A DNA stretch of 64,000 bases from the NCBI RefSeq assembly GCF_018449515.1, contig NZ_JAAVUQ010000033.1, positions 23,681 to 87,680 of the forward strand, written 5' to 3'. The DNA comes from Caballeronia sp. dw_19. Its GTDB lineage: Bacteria; Pseudomonadota; Gammaproteobacteria; Burkholderiales; Burkholderiaceae. Numbering within the stretch: the first letter of the stretch is position 1; each line of letters opens with the position of its first letter. The position numbers and the translations under genes were made by a program. Below are positions 42,956 to 51,889 of the stretch, one piece after another. The notes under the pieces are model-generated. The model was not told the origin of the DNA. It worked only from the letters and a program-made list of their open reading frames with translations, and did not search any database.

Positions 42956-43867
42956 CTAGGAAAGCGTCGGGGAAAGCCCCATTTCGTCGCGCTGGAAGCC
43001 GGCGACGAGATGCTCGACGACCGCACGGCCTGCTGCGCGGGTCGCCCGTCCCATTGGGAAGTAGGCGTGAACCGGTATGCCCGCGAGTTGCCAGTCGGGC
43101 AGGAGGCGCACGAGCGTGCCATCGGTGAGTTCACGACGGCATGCCCACTCGCTCGTTGACGTGATACCGAGGCCGGCCGTCGCGGCCGCCACGGCGCCGT
43201 CGTTTTCGGTGGTCGAGAAGTGCGCTTCGAGGTCAACCGCGATTTCGTGCTGGCCGCGCGTGAAGCGCCACGCAGTCGGCACCGCTGAGGCCGGCCCGCC
43301 GACTATGCGATGCCGGTTCAGGGCCTCCGGCGTATCGGGCGCGCCGTGCAGATCAAGGTATGAGGGAGAAGCGACTATGACGCGAGCGATGGTCGCGATC
43401 AGCCGGGCCGTCGCCGTGGAATCGACCAGCCGTCCCAGGCGGATCGCCACGTCCACTGCGTCGCGCACCAGGTCCTGAGGCCGGTCGCCGAGCATCACCT
43501 CGACACGCAGTTCGGGATGCAGCGCCATGAACGGTGCGAGTTGCGGAATCACCGCGCGCGTGGCGACGCTACTGGGCATGCTCATGCGCAGCACACCGCG
43601 CAGGTCGCCGCCTTCGCGCACGCTCTGCTCCGCCTCGTCGAGCGCGACAAGGATCGGATCGATGCGCGACAGGAACTGCGCACCCGCGTCGGTCAGGACG
43701 ACGGCGCGTGTCGTGCGTGTCAGGAGCCTGACGCCGAGTTCGCTTTCCAGGTCGGCGATAGTACGCGAAGCCTGCGATTGCGACAGGCTGAATTCTCGCG
43801 CAGCCGCGGAGAAACTGCCCAGCCGGGCGACCCGGGTGTAGAGGCGCAGCGAGAAGATGTCCTTCAC
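42956..43867 (-). CDS. LysR-family regulator of the OYE operon
   Basis: A 303-residue regulator with an N-terminal helix-turn-helix (LGSFSAAAREFSLSQSQASR) and a substrate-binding domain starting near 78 (LRGVLRMSMPSSVATRAVIP). The GTG at 43865-43867, with AAGG 8 nt upstream, is chosen; an ATG-type start 11 codons earlier adds a basic leader. It lies just before the quinone-oxidoreductase gene, on the same strand, and both have an ATTAATGCAT motif upstream. Confidence 0.9.
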   Translation of the reverse strand: MKDIFSLRLYTRVARLGSFSAAAREFSLSQSQASRTIADLESELGVRLLTRTTRAVVLTDAGAQFLSRIDPILVALDEAEQSVREGGDLRGVLRMSMPSSVATRAVIPQLAPFMALHPELRVEVMLGDRPQDLVRDAVDVAIRLGRLVDSTATARLIATIARVIVASPSYLDLHGAPDTPEALNRHRIVGGPASAVPTAWRFTRGQHEIAVDLEAHFSTTENDGAVAAATAGLGITSTSEWACRRELTDGTLVRLLPDWQLAGIPVHAYFPMGRATRAAGRAVVEHLVAGFQRDEMGLSPTLS

Positions 43868-43911
43868 GGAATTAGCCTTGGCGGTTGGGCGGATCCTCAA
43901 AATGCTAGTGG

Positions 43912-43921
43912 ATTAATGCAT
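43912..43921. promoter_or_regulatory. second ATTAATGCAT motif, before the LysR gene
   Basis: Identical 10-mer to the one at 42918-42927 (in inverse orientation), 45 bp upstream of the LysR start; suggests the regulator binds both promoters. Confidence 0.5.
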
Positions 43922-44164
43922 TTTCCGCAATTTTTCCGCGAGCGTCATGATCGCGTATCGGCGCACGGGCGACGATGTCGCAAGGGACGCTGGCATGTGG
44001 ATGTCGGTGGGAAAGCGGCGGACCAAGAGCGAACGGAGCCGCGTCCAAGCTCTCCGAAATCAATGTCCCGCAAACGGAAAGTGGTTAACGTAATCGAGGA
44101 AGCGAGAAAGCGAGTGAAGGCCCGGACGAGGTAGTCAGTCGAACTGAAACCGCACCGGAACCCG

Positions 44165-45037
44165 TCATGACGAAAGCGGCGGCATCGTTTTCAAGGTGCG
44201 GGTCATGAGGTCCTTCACACTCTCCACAAGAAGCGAATCGACTGTACCCGAGCACGAAACGACGGCAATGCCAACATGCGGAAGCGGGGGCAGCATCTCT
44301 CCATCGGGCATGATCCGCAAATCTGCAGGAACGGCGCCTCTCGTCAGCACGGCGACAGCAATGCCCGCCCGCACGATTGCCAGCAGACCATCCTTGCTGA
44401 CGCTTTCATAAGCCACGCGGTAGCTGACATTGGCACATTCGAGCGCACGCCGCGCCGCCTGATGGTCGAGCGTTTCGGGCACCGACAAGGCTATTTGAAG
44501 AGGCCCATCGCCTGGGTGGTAAAAGTCCTGCGATGCGATCCACACCAGATCCTCCCAGCGAATCACCCGCTCCAGGTTCCCCTCCGGCGCGAGCGATACC
44601 AATGCCACATCAAGACGACGCGCATCGAGCATTTTCTCGAGCAACGGCGTAGGCGCACATACGACTTCCAGTGCGACCCGCGGATGCTGCGCCGCTATTG
44701 CGCGTAGCACGGCCGGAAGGAACTCTGTGCAATAGTCCTCGGGGCATCCGAGCCGGATCGAACCGGTGAGCCCGCGACCGGTCACGTCGACCAGCGCCTC
44801 GTCGTGTGCTCGCACCAGCCTTCGGGCGTGCGACAACAGCCGATCGCCGCGCGACGTCAGTTCCACGCCGCGTGCGGTACGCACCAGCACCGCGCCATCG
44901 ACGATCTCTTCGATCCTCTTGAGCTGCATGCTGATCGCGGATTGCGTGCGGCCAACTTCCGCCGCCGCGCGCGTGAGGGACCCGGCATCGGCTATGGCGA
45001 CGAACGTCCTGAGCAAATCGAAATCCAGCTGCAACAT
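44165..45037 (-). CDS. dgdR: LysR-family regulator divergent from dgdA (DgdR-like)
   Basis: A 290-residue LysR protein: helix-turn-helix with GSLTRAAAEVGRTQSAISMQ, then a substrate-binding domain (GSIRLGCPEDYCTEFLPAVL). It is divergent from dgdA with a 100-bp gap; in B. cepacia the dialkylglycine decarboxylase gene is repressed by the neighbouring LysR protein DgdR, so the same role is inferred here. The start at 45037 (MLQLDFDLL) fits the family better than 45070. Confidence 0.8.
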   Translation of the reverse strand: MLQLDFDLLRTFVAIADAGSLTRAAAEVGRTQSAISMQLKRIEEIVDGAVLVRTARGVELTSRGDRLLSHARRLVRAHDEALVDVTGRGLTGSIRLGCPEDYCTEFLPAVLRAIAAQHPRVALEVVCAPTPLLEKMLDARRLDVALVSLAPEGNLERVIRWEDLVWIASQDFYHPGDGPLQIALSVPETLDHQAARRALECANVSYRVAYESVSKDGLLAIVRAGIAVAVLTRGAVPADLRIMPDGEMLPPLPHVGIAVVSCSGTVDSLLVESVKDLMTRTLKTMPPLSS

Positions 45038-45137
45038 GATGGCATCAGCTCCTCGAATGGCAGGCATCACAACTTTTCATTTCCACCTGCCGATTTAGTT
45101 CGCATACATTGACCTTCGGCGCACCCGCCCTCCACAC

Positions 45138-46457
45138 ATGGACACCGTCATGTCAGCACAAACCGATCGGGACTTTTGGTCAAACGCTCAGCGGCACCTG
45201 ATCCGCTACGGCGGTACATTCTCGCCCGTCATAATCGAGCGTGCCAGCGGCAGCCATGTCTATGATTCCACGGGCCGGGCGATACTCGACTTCACCTCTG
45301 GACAGATGAGCGCCATACTTGGCCACTCTCATCCGGAAATCGCCGAAGTTATCGCAGAGAGCGCACGGAATCTCACCCATCTTTTCAGCGGGATGCTTTC
45401 GCGGCCGGTCGTGGACCTGGCAACCCGCCTCGCCGGCATCGCGCCTGAAGGACTTGATCGTTCCTTGCTGCTCAGCACCGGTGGAGAAGCCAACGAAGCA
45501 GCGATCAAGATGGCAAAGCTCGTAACCGGCCGGCACGAGATCGTGAGCTTCGCTCAATCGTGGCACGGCATGACCGGCGGTGCAGCTTCGGCCACTTATA
45601 GCGCCGGCCGCAAGGGTTACGGTCCGGCCGCCGTGGGGTCCTTTGCCATTCCGGCGCCCTATCCGTACCGGCCACGATTCGAACGCAACGGTGTTTATGA
45701 TTGGGCGGCTGAACTCGACTACGCATTCGACCTGATCGACAGGCAATCTTGCGGCAGCCTCGCGGCGTTCATCGCTGAGCCAATCCTGAGCTCGGGTGGC
45801 CTGATTGAACTGCCGCCAGGATATATGCGCGCGCTAAAAGCGAAGTGCATCGAGCGCGGGATGCTATTGATTGTGGACGAAGCGCAAACCGGCATGGGCA
45901 GAACCGGAACCATGTTCGCTTGTGAGCACGACGGCGTGGTGCCCGACATCCTGACCTTGTCCAAAACGCTTGGCGCGGGCCTTCCCCTGGCTGCCGTGCT
46001 GACGACTCAGGACATCGAGAATCAAGCACATGAACGCGGATTCCTCTTTTATACGACACATGTATCCGATCCAATGCCGGCAGCTGTCGGGCTAAAAGTC
46101 GTCGAGATCATAGAGCGGGATGGCCTGGTTGAACGCGCTGGTGTAATCGGTACGCGTTTGCGCGACGGTCTGGAGACGCTTCAAGGCCGCTTCGAATGCA
46201 TCGGCGATGTACGCGGACGTGGGTTGATGCTCGGGATCGAAATCGTTGGCAACAGATCAACGAAAACTGCGGCCCCCGCTCTTTCCGCTGCAATCACGCG
46301 TCGCTGCCTCGAACTCGGCTTGCACATGAATATTGTTCAGTTGCCGGGACTTGGAGATGTCTTCCGCTTGGCTCCTCCGCTTACCATTGCTGAGGCTGAG
46401 ATCGATAAGGGGTTATCGATCATCGAGCAAGCTATCGAGGAAAGTGTGGGCATGTGA
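45138..46457 (+). CDS. dgdA: 2,2-dialkylglycine decarboxylase
   Basis: A 439-residue class III PLP enzyme that decarboxylates dialkylglycines such as 2-aminoisobutyrate and transfers the amino group to pyruvate. The match to the B. cepacia enzyme is extensive: YGGTFSPVIIERASGSHVYD, ILDFTSGQMSAILGHSHPEI (Gln56 equals the catalytic Gln52), LFYTTHVSDPMPAAVGLK, and PLP-binding Lys276 in LTLSKTLGAG. Either ATG at 45138 or the one at 45150 (MSAQTDRD) may be used. Its regulator is divergent. Confidence 0.93.
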   Translation: MDTVMSAQTDRDFWSNAQRHLIRYGGTFSPVIIERASGSHVYDSTGRAILDFTSGQMSAILGHSHPEIAEVIAESARNLTHLFSGMLSRPVVDLATRLAGIAPEGLDRSLLLSTGGEANEAAIKMAKLVTGRHEIVSFAQSWHGMTGGAASATYSAGRKGYGPAAVGSFAIPAPYPYRPRFERNGVYDWAAELDYAFDLIDRQSCGSLAAFIAEPILSSGGLIELPPGYMRALKAKCIERGMLLIVDEAQTGMGRTGTMFACEHDGVVPDILTLSKTLGAGLPLAAVLTTQDIENQAHERGFLFYTTHVSDPMPAAVGLKVVEIIERDGLVERAGVIGTRLRDGLETLQGRFECIGDVRGRGLMLGIEIVGNRSTKTAAPALSAAITRRCLELGLHMNIVQLPGLGDVFRLAPPLTIAEAEIDKGLSIIEQAIEESVGM

Positions 46458-46760
46458 CACGCAATGCCAAGTCGCGAGCGCCATAAGGCCAGCGCTGTCA
46501 TTGGTCGAGCCGGGCGGAGCGGCAACAGGTTCTGCTGAGAGGCCGAGCGGCTCCCATCGTTCAGTGGTCGTTCACTTTTGAGCGTCGAAGGATGTCCAAC
46601 AGGGAGTCCATGGCGATGGCCATTGCCCATGAAGATGCGGACAGTCAACGCGAGACGATGCGCTCATGAAGCGGTTTCACAAGCCCAACGACGAGAAGCG
46701 CCCCGTTGTCATTGGGCCGCCAATTCAATATGAGGAATGGCTATCCTGAGCGTCGACCGG
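46458..46760. other. intergenic region with two overlapping mini-ORFs
   Basis: On the plus strand a 25-codon ORF (46592-46669, MSNRESMAMA...) overlaps by ATGA a 27-codon ORF (46666-46749, MKRFHKPNDEKRPVVIGPPI...). The arrangement is coupling-like, and an AGGGAG lies before an internal ATG at 46610. No family was recognised and they may be chance. Confidence 0.3.
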
Positions 46761-47420
46761 TTACTTGCTGCGCGGGGTTTCCGCTGCGCCTGCGCCCGGC
46801 TTCACGCTACCGTCGGGCTGCGGAACTTCCACAGGCTTGACTTCGACCGGGGCGGTGCCATTTTCTTTCAAACCGAGCTTATCGGCGGTCTTGGGCGACA
46901 CGTCGACGATTCGATTCTTGACATAGGGGCCGCGATCCCTGATTTCGACAACCGCGCTGGCGCCGTTTTCCAGATTCGTTACCTGGGCCTTGGTGCCAAG
47001 CGGCAGAGTCTTGCTCGCGGCGACATTGGATTGCGGATTCATGCGCGTACCGTCGGCCATCTTTTTTGAGTAAAACTTCTGGCCGTAGTATGAGGCCTTG
47101 CCCTTGCGTGTTTTACCGGAGCGGTCAAGGCCGGCGCGGGGAGTTGCCTTCGCGCTCGCCTGCGTGGCATCGGTGGATGCCGGCTTTTGCGCCCGAAGCG
47201 CCGTGCTCAGGCAGCACGACAGGACCAGAACCAGAAGCGCTCGAAGCTTGCTTCTTCGACCGTGCCGCGAACGGGTGTGGTCGACGTGGTCGCCAGCCTC
47301 GTACACCACCCATCCCGGCGCCGGGTCAACCGACACCGGTTGTGTTTTCAGACGCACCCATTCCGCTTCGGGGAGGGGGCACAGTAGCCGATTCTCCGTG
47401 GTATGAAAATCATTTTTCAT
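46761..47420 (-). CDS. RlpA-like septal/lytic-transglycosylase-family lipoprotein-type protein
   Basis: A 219-residue protein with the RlpA double-psi beta-barrel (about 105-185): GKASYYGQKFYSKKMADGTR, NVAASKTLPLGTKAQVTNLE and VVEIRDRGPYVKNRIVDVSP. RlpA proteins act on peptidoglycan lacking stem peptides or at division sites. The signal-like helix (ALLVLVLSCCLSTALRA) is near residue 60, so the annotated start with its 55-residue polar leader may be too early; no better start codon is evident. No SPOR domain. Confidence 0.85.
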   Translation of the reverse strand: MKNDFHTTENRLLCPLPEAEWVRLKTQPVSVDPAPGWVVYEAGDHVDHTRSRHGRRSKLRALLVLVLSCCLSTALRAQKPASTDATQASAKATPRAGLDRSGKTRKGKASYYGQKFYSKKMADGTRMNPQSNVAASKTLPLGTKAQVTNLENGASAVVEIRDRGPYVKNRIVDVSPKTADKLGLKENGTAPVEVKPVEVPQPDGSVKPGAGAAETPRSK

Positions 47421-47758
47421 TTACCACTCCTCTTCAGCCTGTCAAAAGCAGTGGGCACTTGACTCAGTGAGAGTAACACCTGAATTACGCGTGTATGCGG
47501 GGTATTACAAAGCCTCTCACGCGAGGCTGGGGATGTCTGTACGGTATCGGTAAGACGTCCGTCAGTTCAATGCACGCGCCGCTGCGCCAGCGAAATTCTG
47601 GCGCGGCGCCACGGCGTGATCCGCGCCACGCCGTCGCAGTCGATTTTCAACGATCCATACAGCATTGTTGAGTGGCTGACAGTGGCCGAAATTCGTCTTT
47701 CCCTGGTCAAGTTGCATGGAGCAAAGCTCGAGCCAGCTCCCGAATAAAGTACACCTCG
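47421..47758. other. intergenic region with GC-rich hairpins
   Basis: No gene. Three hairpins are visible: AGCCTC/GAGGCT (about 47515-47532), GCGCCAG/CTGGCGC (47584-47590, 47598-47604) and ACGGCGTG/CACGCCGT (47611-47618, 47627-47634). The first, read on the minus strand, could be a weak terminator for the downstream VOC transcript. Confidence 0.4.
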
Positions 47759-48148
47759 TCAGGAGGACCAGGGCGCATTTTGCAAAACGATTCGGTAGCC
47801 ATCGAGATCTTCGAATGTTCGACCCGATACGTCCCAATAGGGATTGGACGACGTCACGCGAACGAATCCGTTCTCGATAAGGCGCTCGCACGTTGACTGC
47901 CAGGCTTCTCGATCCGGGACGTAAAACACCAGCAAATCCTCGGGCGTCGGAGTTGGCGATAACGGATATTTGCGACACTGGGTGAACTCGAAGTGATAGT
48001 CCATTCCGGAACGTCCGAGCATTACCCCGTCAAAGCCCTGGTGATCTTGAAATCGTGCCAGCACGACCAGGTTTAGGGCTGCGCAATACATGCTCTCTAA
48101 CCGGGGAAGATCGCTGACGGGTCGGGCGATTCTGAGTTGTGCTTGCAT
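47759..48148 (-). CDS. VOC/glyoxalase-family protein
   Basis: A 129-residue vicinal-oxygen-chelate fold protein: IARPVSDLPRLESMYCAALN at the N-terminus, DLLVFYVPDREAWQSTCERL and FEDLDGYRIVLQNAPW at the C-terminus. A metal His and the C-terminal Asp/Tyr region are present, but the metal Glu is not obvious. Substrate unknown; stand-alone. Confidence 0.82.
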   Translation of the reverse strand: MQAQLRIARPVSDLPRLESMYCAALNLVVLARFQDHQGFDGVMLGRSGMDYHFEFTQCRKYPLSPTPTPEDLLVFYVPDREAWQSTCERLIENGFVRVTSSNPYWDVSGRTFEDLDGYRIVLQNAPWSS

Positions 48149-48287
48149 CGGATGGTGTTATTGCGATCGGTGGTTAAGGGTGTCCGAACATCTGACCTGC
48201 GAGAATACGTCAACCGAAAATGGCCGACAAATCTCGTCGCCTTGACATAAGCGTGGAGCGTCCCAAGCTCACCGCGATCCCGCTGCA

Positions 48288-49835
48288 TTAGTTCAGCTTT
48301 TCGACATCGCTCGGTTTCCAGGTTTTCTCAAAGAAGGCTTTAGTCGGTCCATAGAGCCTCAAAATGACAAAGTAGCCTTTTCCCGGCAACGTTCCAAGCC
48401 AGTTCTTGCCGGTGCCTGGTGACTCGGGCCCGAAATAGATGTCCGTTGAACCGTCTGCGTTCTGGACGGGCTTGTCCATCGTGTTGATCGAAGGGAAGGG
48501 CTGACCATTGTCCAGTCCAGACGCAGTCGTCGAGTCGTAAACCGTAACGGACCAAAACAGCGCGGCAGGGACGTCTTTGGGTAACCGCAGACGATAGCTG
48601 TTCTGGCCGCGTAGGAAGTCGCCGTTTGCGTCGACGAATGTGGCCGGATATTTTGCGCCGACATTCTCCATGTTCACAGCCATGCCCGGGCTGGCCGAGT
48701 AAGCGTTCGTAAAAAATCCAGTACGCGGGTCGATATAGTTGAACGTGTCCCCCGTGAACGTCGCATTGCCGGGGAAAACATTGAGCCAGCGTCGGTCTTC
48801 GTACCACGTGCCGTTAGACACGATTGTCTGCGGCTCATAAGAGCCCGCGAGGCCGATTTTGCTGGCCGTTTTCGCTGCGTCGTCGAGTAGCTCACGGTTG
48901 TGCGTGTCAGTCTTGAACGGTTGCCCTTTGACAATGCCGATCGCCGCGAGCATTCCACGCATCTCCATGTCCTGCGGGTCAACATATTCGTGATCGAGAA
49001 AGCGAGAAAGCATGTCGAAGGCCGTCACATCCTTTGGATAAAGCATGTTTACCGGCACGCCCGATGCATCCGGAAATTGCATCGGCTTGGCCGATGACTC
49101 CTTTCCAAGCGGATAGATGCGCGTCTGTTGCATGACTTGCACGGGCGCTTCCAATTGCTTGGGGTCTTTGAAGAAGCCGCGCCAAAACACGAAAACATTG
49201 TAGGTACGTGAGCGGTACGCCAGATAGCCGGGCGGGACCTTTCCCTGGTAGTCGGGTGGCACGATGAGATATTTAGCCCCCTTGCCCTTATCGGGCCCAG
49301 GCAGCCCGACGTCGCCACACCACTGCCGGCCATCGATCTTGCCGATAGAGCAGATCGGACGCTGAAAGAAGTCGTCGAGAATACCTTGCAGTCCCGGGGG
49401 CACTTCAATGACCATCGGGCCATCCTGCTGCAGGTCCAGGTAGCCCATGGCATAGATCACGTCCGAATTTGGCGTGGTTACCAGCGTCTTGGCATTGAGG
49501 CGTTGCTTCCAGATTGGCAGCACGTTGTAGCCCGCGCCGAATTTCGCCTCGGACCCTTCCTTCATGGCATACACGTTCAACGCCGGCAGCGCCCAAATAT
49601 AACTCTGCACCCCGCGCTGGAATAGCAGTTCGTCCCGCAACGTCTTGATGCCGTCCCGGGTTGGATAGCCGCCATCGAATGGTAAGTCGGCGAGGGCCTC
49701 ATAGTGCGACGTTGACGTTGACATTGATGCCGGCTGGGCCGCCTCCGCACTGCCTGACTGCGGGGGCGAGCTGGAGCACGAGCCTAGCAGACAAGCAACG
49801 CAAACTGAAAACGTGAGCTTAAGCACGGGTTGCAT
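48288..49835 (-). CDS. DUF1254/DUF1214 lipoprotein
   Basis: A 515-residue protein with a lipoprotein signal (LLGSC, Cys20) followed by the DUF1254 region (about 65-185, YIWALPALNVYAMKEGSEAK) and the DUF1214 region (about 400-510, LPKDVPAALFWSVTVYDSTT). Function is unknown; the family is common and secreted. The ATG at 49835 gives the signal peptide directly; 49859 adds 8 residues. It is divergent from a second DUF1254 gene. Confidence 0.88.
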   Translation of the reverse strand: MQPVLKLTFSVCVACLLGSCSSSPPQSGSAEAAQPASMSTSTSHYEALADLPFDGGYPTRDGIKTLRDELLFQRGVQSYIWALPALNVYAMKEGSEAKFGAGYNVLPIWKQRLNAKTLVTTPNSDVIYAMGYLDLQQDGPMVIEVPPGLQGILDDFFQRPICSIGKIDGRQWCGDVGLPGPDKGKGAKYLIVPPDYQGKVPPGYLAYRSRTYNVFVFWRGFFKDPKQLEAPVQVMQQTRIYPLGKESSAKPMQFPDASGVPVNMLYPKDVTAFDMLSRFLDHEYVDPQDMEMRGMLAAIGIVKGQPFKTDTHNRELLDDAAKTASKIGLAGSYEPQTIVSNGTWYEDRRWLNVFPGNATFTGDTFNYIDPRTGFFTNAYSASPGMAVNMENVGAKYPATFVDANGDFLRGQNSYRLRLPKDVPAALFWSVTVYDSTTASGLDNGQPFPSINTMDKPVQNADGSTDIYFGPESPGTGKNWLGTLPGKGYFVILRLYGPTKAFFEKTWKPSDVEKLN

Positions 49836-50272
49836 TGGAACCGCCTCATTGTCAGGCATGGCCGGCTAAGGGCCACGCAGCGTGTATGGGTTGAGTCCCG
49901 TCGATTACCGAGAGGTCGCACCGTGTATCTGCATTCGCTTATCCCCTTGATTGAGTACGAGATGAGACGACGCCGACCTAAACCAATAGTTGATATCCGA
50001 ACCTTTGTGTGTGTCGAAAGAAAATATTTCTTGAAACGCGGGACTAAATGCGGGACTCACAGGCACCAGTCCTGAAATCCAAAAAAATGGAGGAAGTTAG
50101 CTGAGCCGCGTGCATTGCGATACAAAATCTGATATCGGTCGAATTTGCCTCGGGATTACATCCTCATTCTGCGATGGAAGTCGCTTCTGGCAAAGCGGGT
50201 GCATGTCGGCGCCCTGCTCAGGCCCCGGCCGGTGAATCCCGGGAAAGGAACGATGCATAACCAAGGACTCCT
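49836..50272. other. intergenic region between two divergent DUF1254 genes
   Basis: No gene seen. Contains both promoters; AAGGACTCCT precedes the plus-strand gene start. No clear palindrome was found. Confidence 0.4.
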
Positions 50273-51784
50273 ATGGTCAAGTCAGAGGTTCAGCTACTCC
50301 GCCCGCGTTCACTGCTCTTAGGGGGCGCCATGATCCTGGCCGCCCTCTCATGCGCGCCGAACTCGTTCGCCGATACACAGCGTGTGACAGTGCCTGGCCT
50401 TAGCCGGGCGATCCCCTCTGGCCCTGTCGCTGGAACGCAGATGCCGGAATCGTATGTTCGTAACCTCGCGAAGATCGCCTACGTTTGGGGATGGCCGCTT
50501 GTGAACATGCACAATCGTCACCTTATTTTTTCGAAGGTGCCGGAATCCGGCCTGGGTGACGGCGTGCTGCCGTTAGCGCCGCTGAACAGGCTCACGATGT
50601 TGACCGACTACATCAAGCCCGAGGAACGCGCCGTTGCAACCCCTAATCAGGACGTCGTCTACGGGTTCGGACTTTTCTCTCTGGAAAAGGAACCGGCGGT
50701 ATTTCAGGTGCCCGATTTCGCTGATCGTTTTTGGGTGTATCAACTCGGCGATCAGCGTACTGACACGCTTGGAGGCGTCGGCAAAATGTATGGCACCAAG
50801 CCGGGTTTCTACATGGTGGTTGGGCCAAACTGGAAAGGCACTGTGCCAAGGGGAATCAAGGGCGTATTCCGATCGCCCACCAACCTTGCGTACGTGATTC
50901 CGCGCGCCTTCCTCGATGATACGGCGCAAGACCGTAAGGCAATCCAACCGCTGGTGAGTCAGATCATGGCGTACCCTCTCAGCGAGTACGACGGCAAGAT
51001 GAAAACCAAAGACTGGGCAGCCATTCCGACGTTGTCCGATCCAGCCGGCGGCACACAGGGTAGCGGCGCTGAAACCCAGTGGGTCAAACCGGAAGCCTTT
51101 TTCGCTGAACTACCTGCGGTGATGAAGGAAGTGCCACCGCAGCCTGGAGAGGAGGCAGTTTATGGCTGGATCTCTTCCCTGCTCGATGCCGCAGCCAAGA
51201 ATCCGCAAGTGGCCGAGACGCTCAAGCAGGCTGCGGTGGACGCAGACAAGGAAATGATGCCTGAGATGCATCAATACTCTTTCGCGGGCGTCCCGATTGG
51301 AAACGGTTGGGTCGCGCCAATCAATGGCGCGGAGTTCGGAACGGATTACTACACTCGTGCGGCCGCTGCCAAGGCCAATATCTTCGTCAATCCCCGCCGT
51401 GAAGCCGCCTATTACGGCCTGGAGTATGACGTCAGCAAGAAGCGGCTGAATGGCGCCAACGCCTACCAGATTACTTTCCCGAAGGGCGCGACGCCGCCGG
51501 TAAATGGATTTTGGTCGCTAACGCTGTACGACAATGCCCACTTCTTCGCTCCGAATGAGCTCAACCGTTTCTCCGTTGGCACCAAGAACAAGAACCTCGT
51601 CTATGGCGATGACGGCTCGTTGACCTTCTATGTGCAGCATGAGCGTCCAAGCGCTGACAAAGTCGCCAACTGGCTGCCGGCGCCAGCGGGCGACTTTGAG
51701 CTGTTCATTCGTGCCTATTGGCCTAAGGCAGAGATCATGGCGGGAAAATGGATTCCTCCGTCCGTAAGCCAGATCGGTCAGTAA
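50273..51784 (+). CDS. DUF1254/DUF1214 secreted protein
   Basis: A 503-residue exported protein with a signal peptide (about 1-34, ending SFADT), a DUF1254 region (about 65-190, IAYVWGWPLVNMHNRHLIFS and VATPNQDVVYGFGLFSLEKE) and a DUF1214 domain (about 390-490, PPVNGFWSLTLYDNAHFFAP). The same family as the divergent lipoprotein at 48288-49835, but a different anchoring. Function unknown. AAGGA lies about 5-9 nt before the ATG. Confidence 0.88.
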   Translation: MVKSEVQLLRPRSLLLGGAMILAALSCAPNSFADTQRVTVPGLSRAIPSGPVAGTQMPESYVRNLAKIAYVWGWPLVNMHNRHLIFSKVPESGLGDGVLPLAPLNRLTMLTDYIKPEERAVATPNQDVVYGFGLFSLEKEPAVFQVPDFADRFWVYQLGDQRTDTLGGVGKMYGTKPGFYMVVGPNWKGTVPRGIKGVFRSPTNLAYVIPRAFLDDTAQDRKAIQPLVSQIMAYPLSEYDGKMKTKDWAAIPTLSDPAGGTQGSGAETQWVKPEAFFAELPAVMKEVPPQPGEEAVYGWISSLLDAAAKNPQVAETLKQAAVDADKEMMPEMHQYSFAGVPIGNGWVAPINGAEFGTDYYTRAAAAKANIFVNPRREAAYYGLEYDVSKKRLNGANAYQITFPKGATPPVNGFWSLTLYDNAHFFAPNELNRFSVGTKNKNLVYGDDGSLTFYVQHERPSADKVANWLPAPAGDFELFIRAYWPKAEIMAGKWIPPSVSQIGQ

Positions 51785-51889
51785 CCGGTGCGCGGTTGCG
51801 TCGATGCGCGTCGAACCATGGAGCCGCCATGAAGAGAAGTGCCCTTGCCCGATGTGGTTTTTTCTCTGTCTGTTTCATGCAGGCTTTAC

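Noticed and set aside
43517..44134. 205-codon plus-strand ORF
   Set aside because: Shadow of the LysR gene on the minus strand extended into intergenic sequence.
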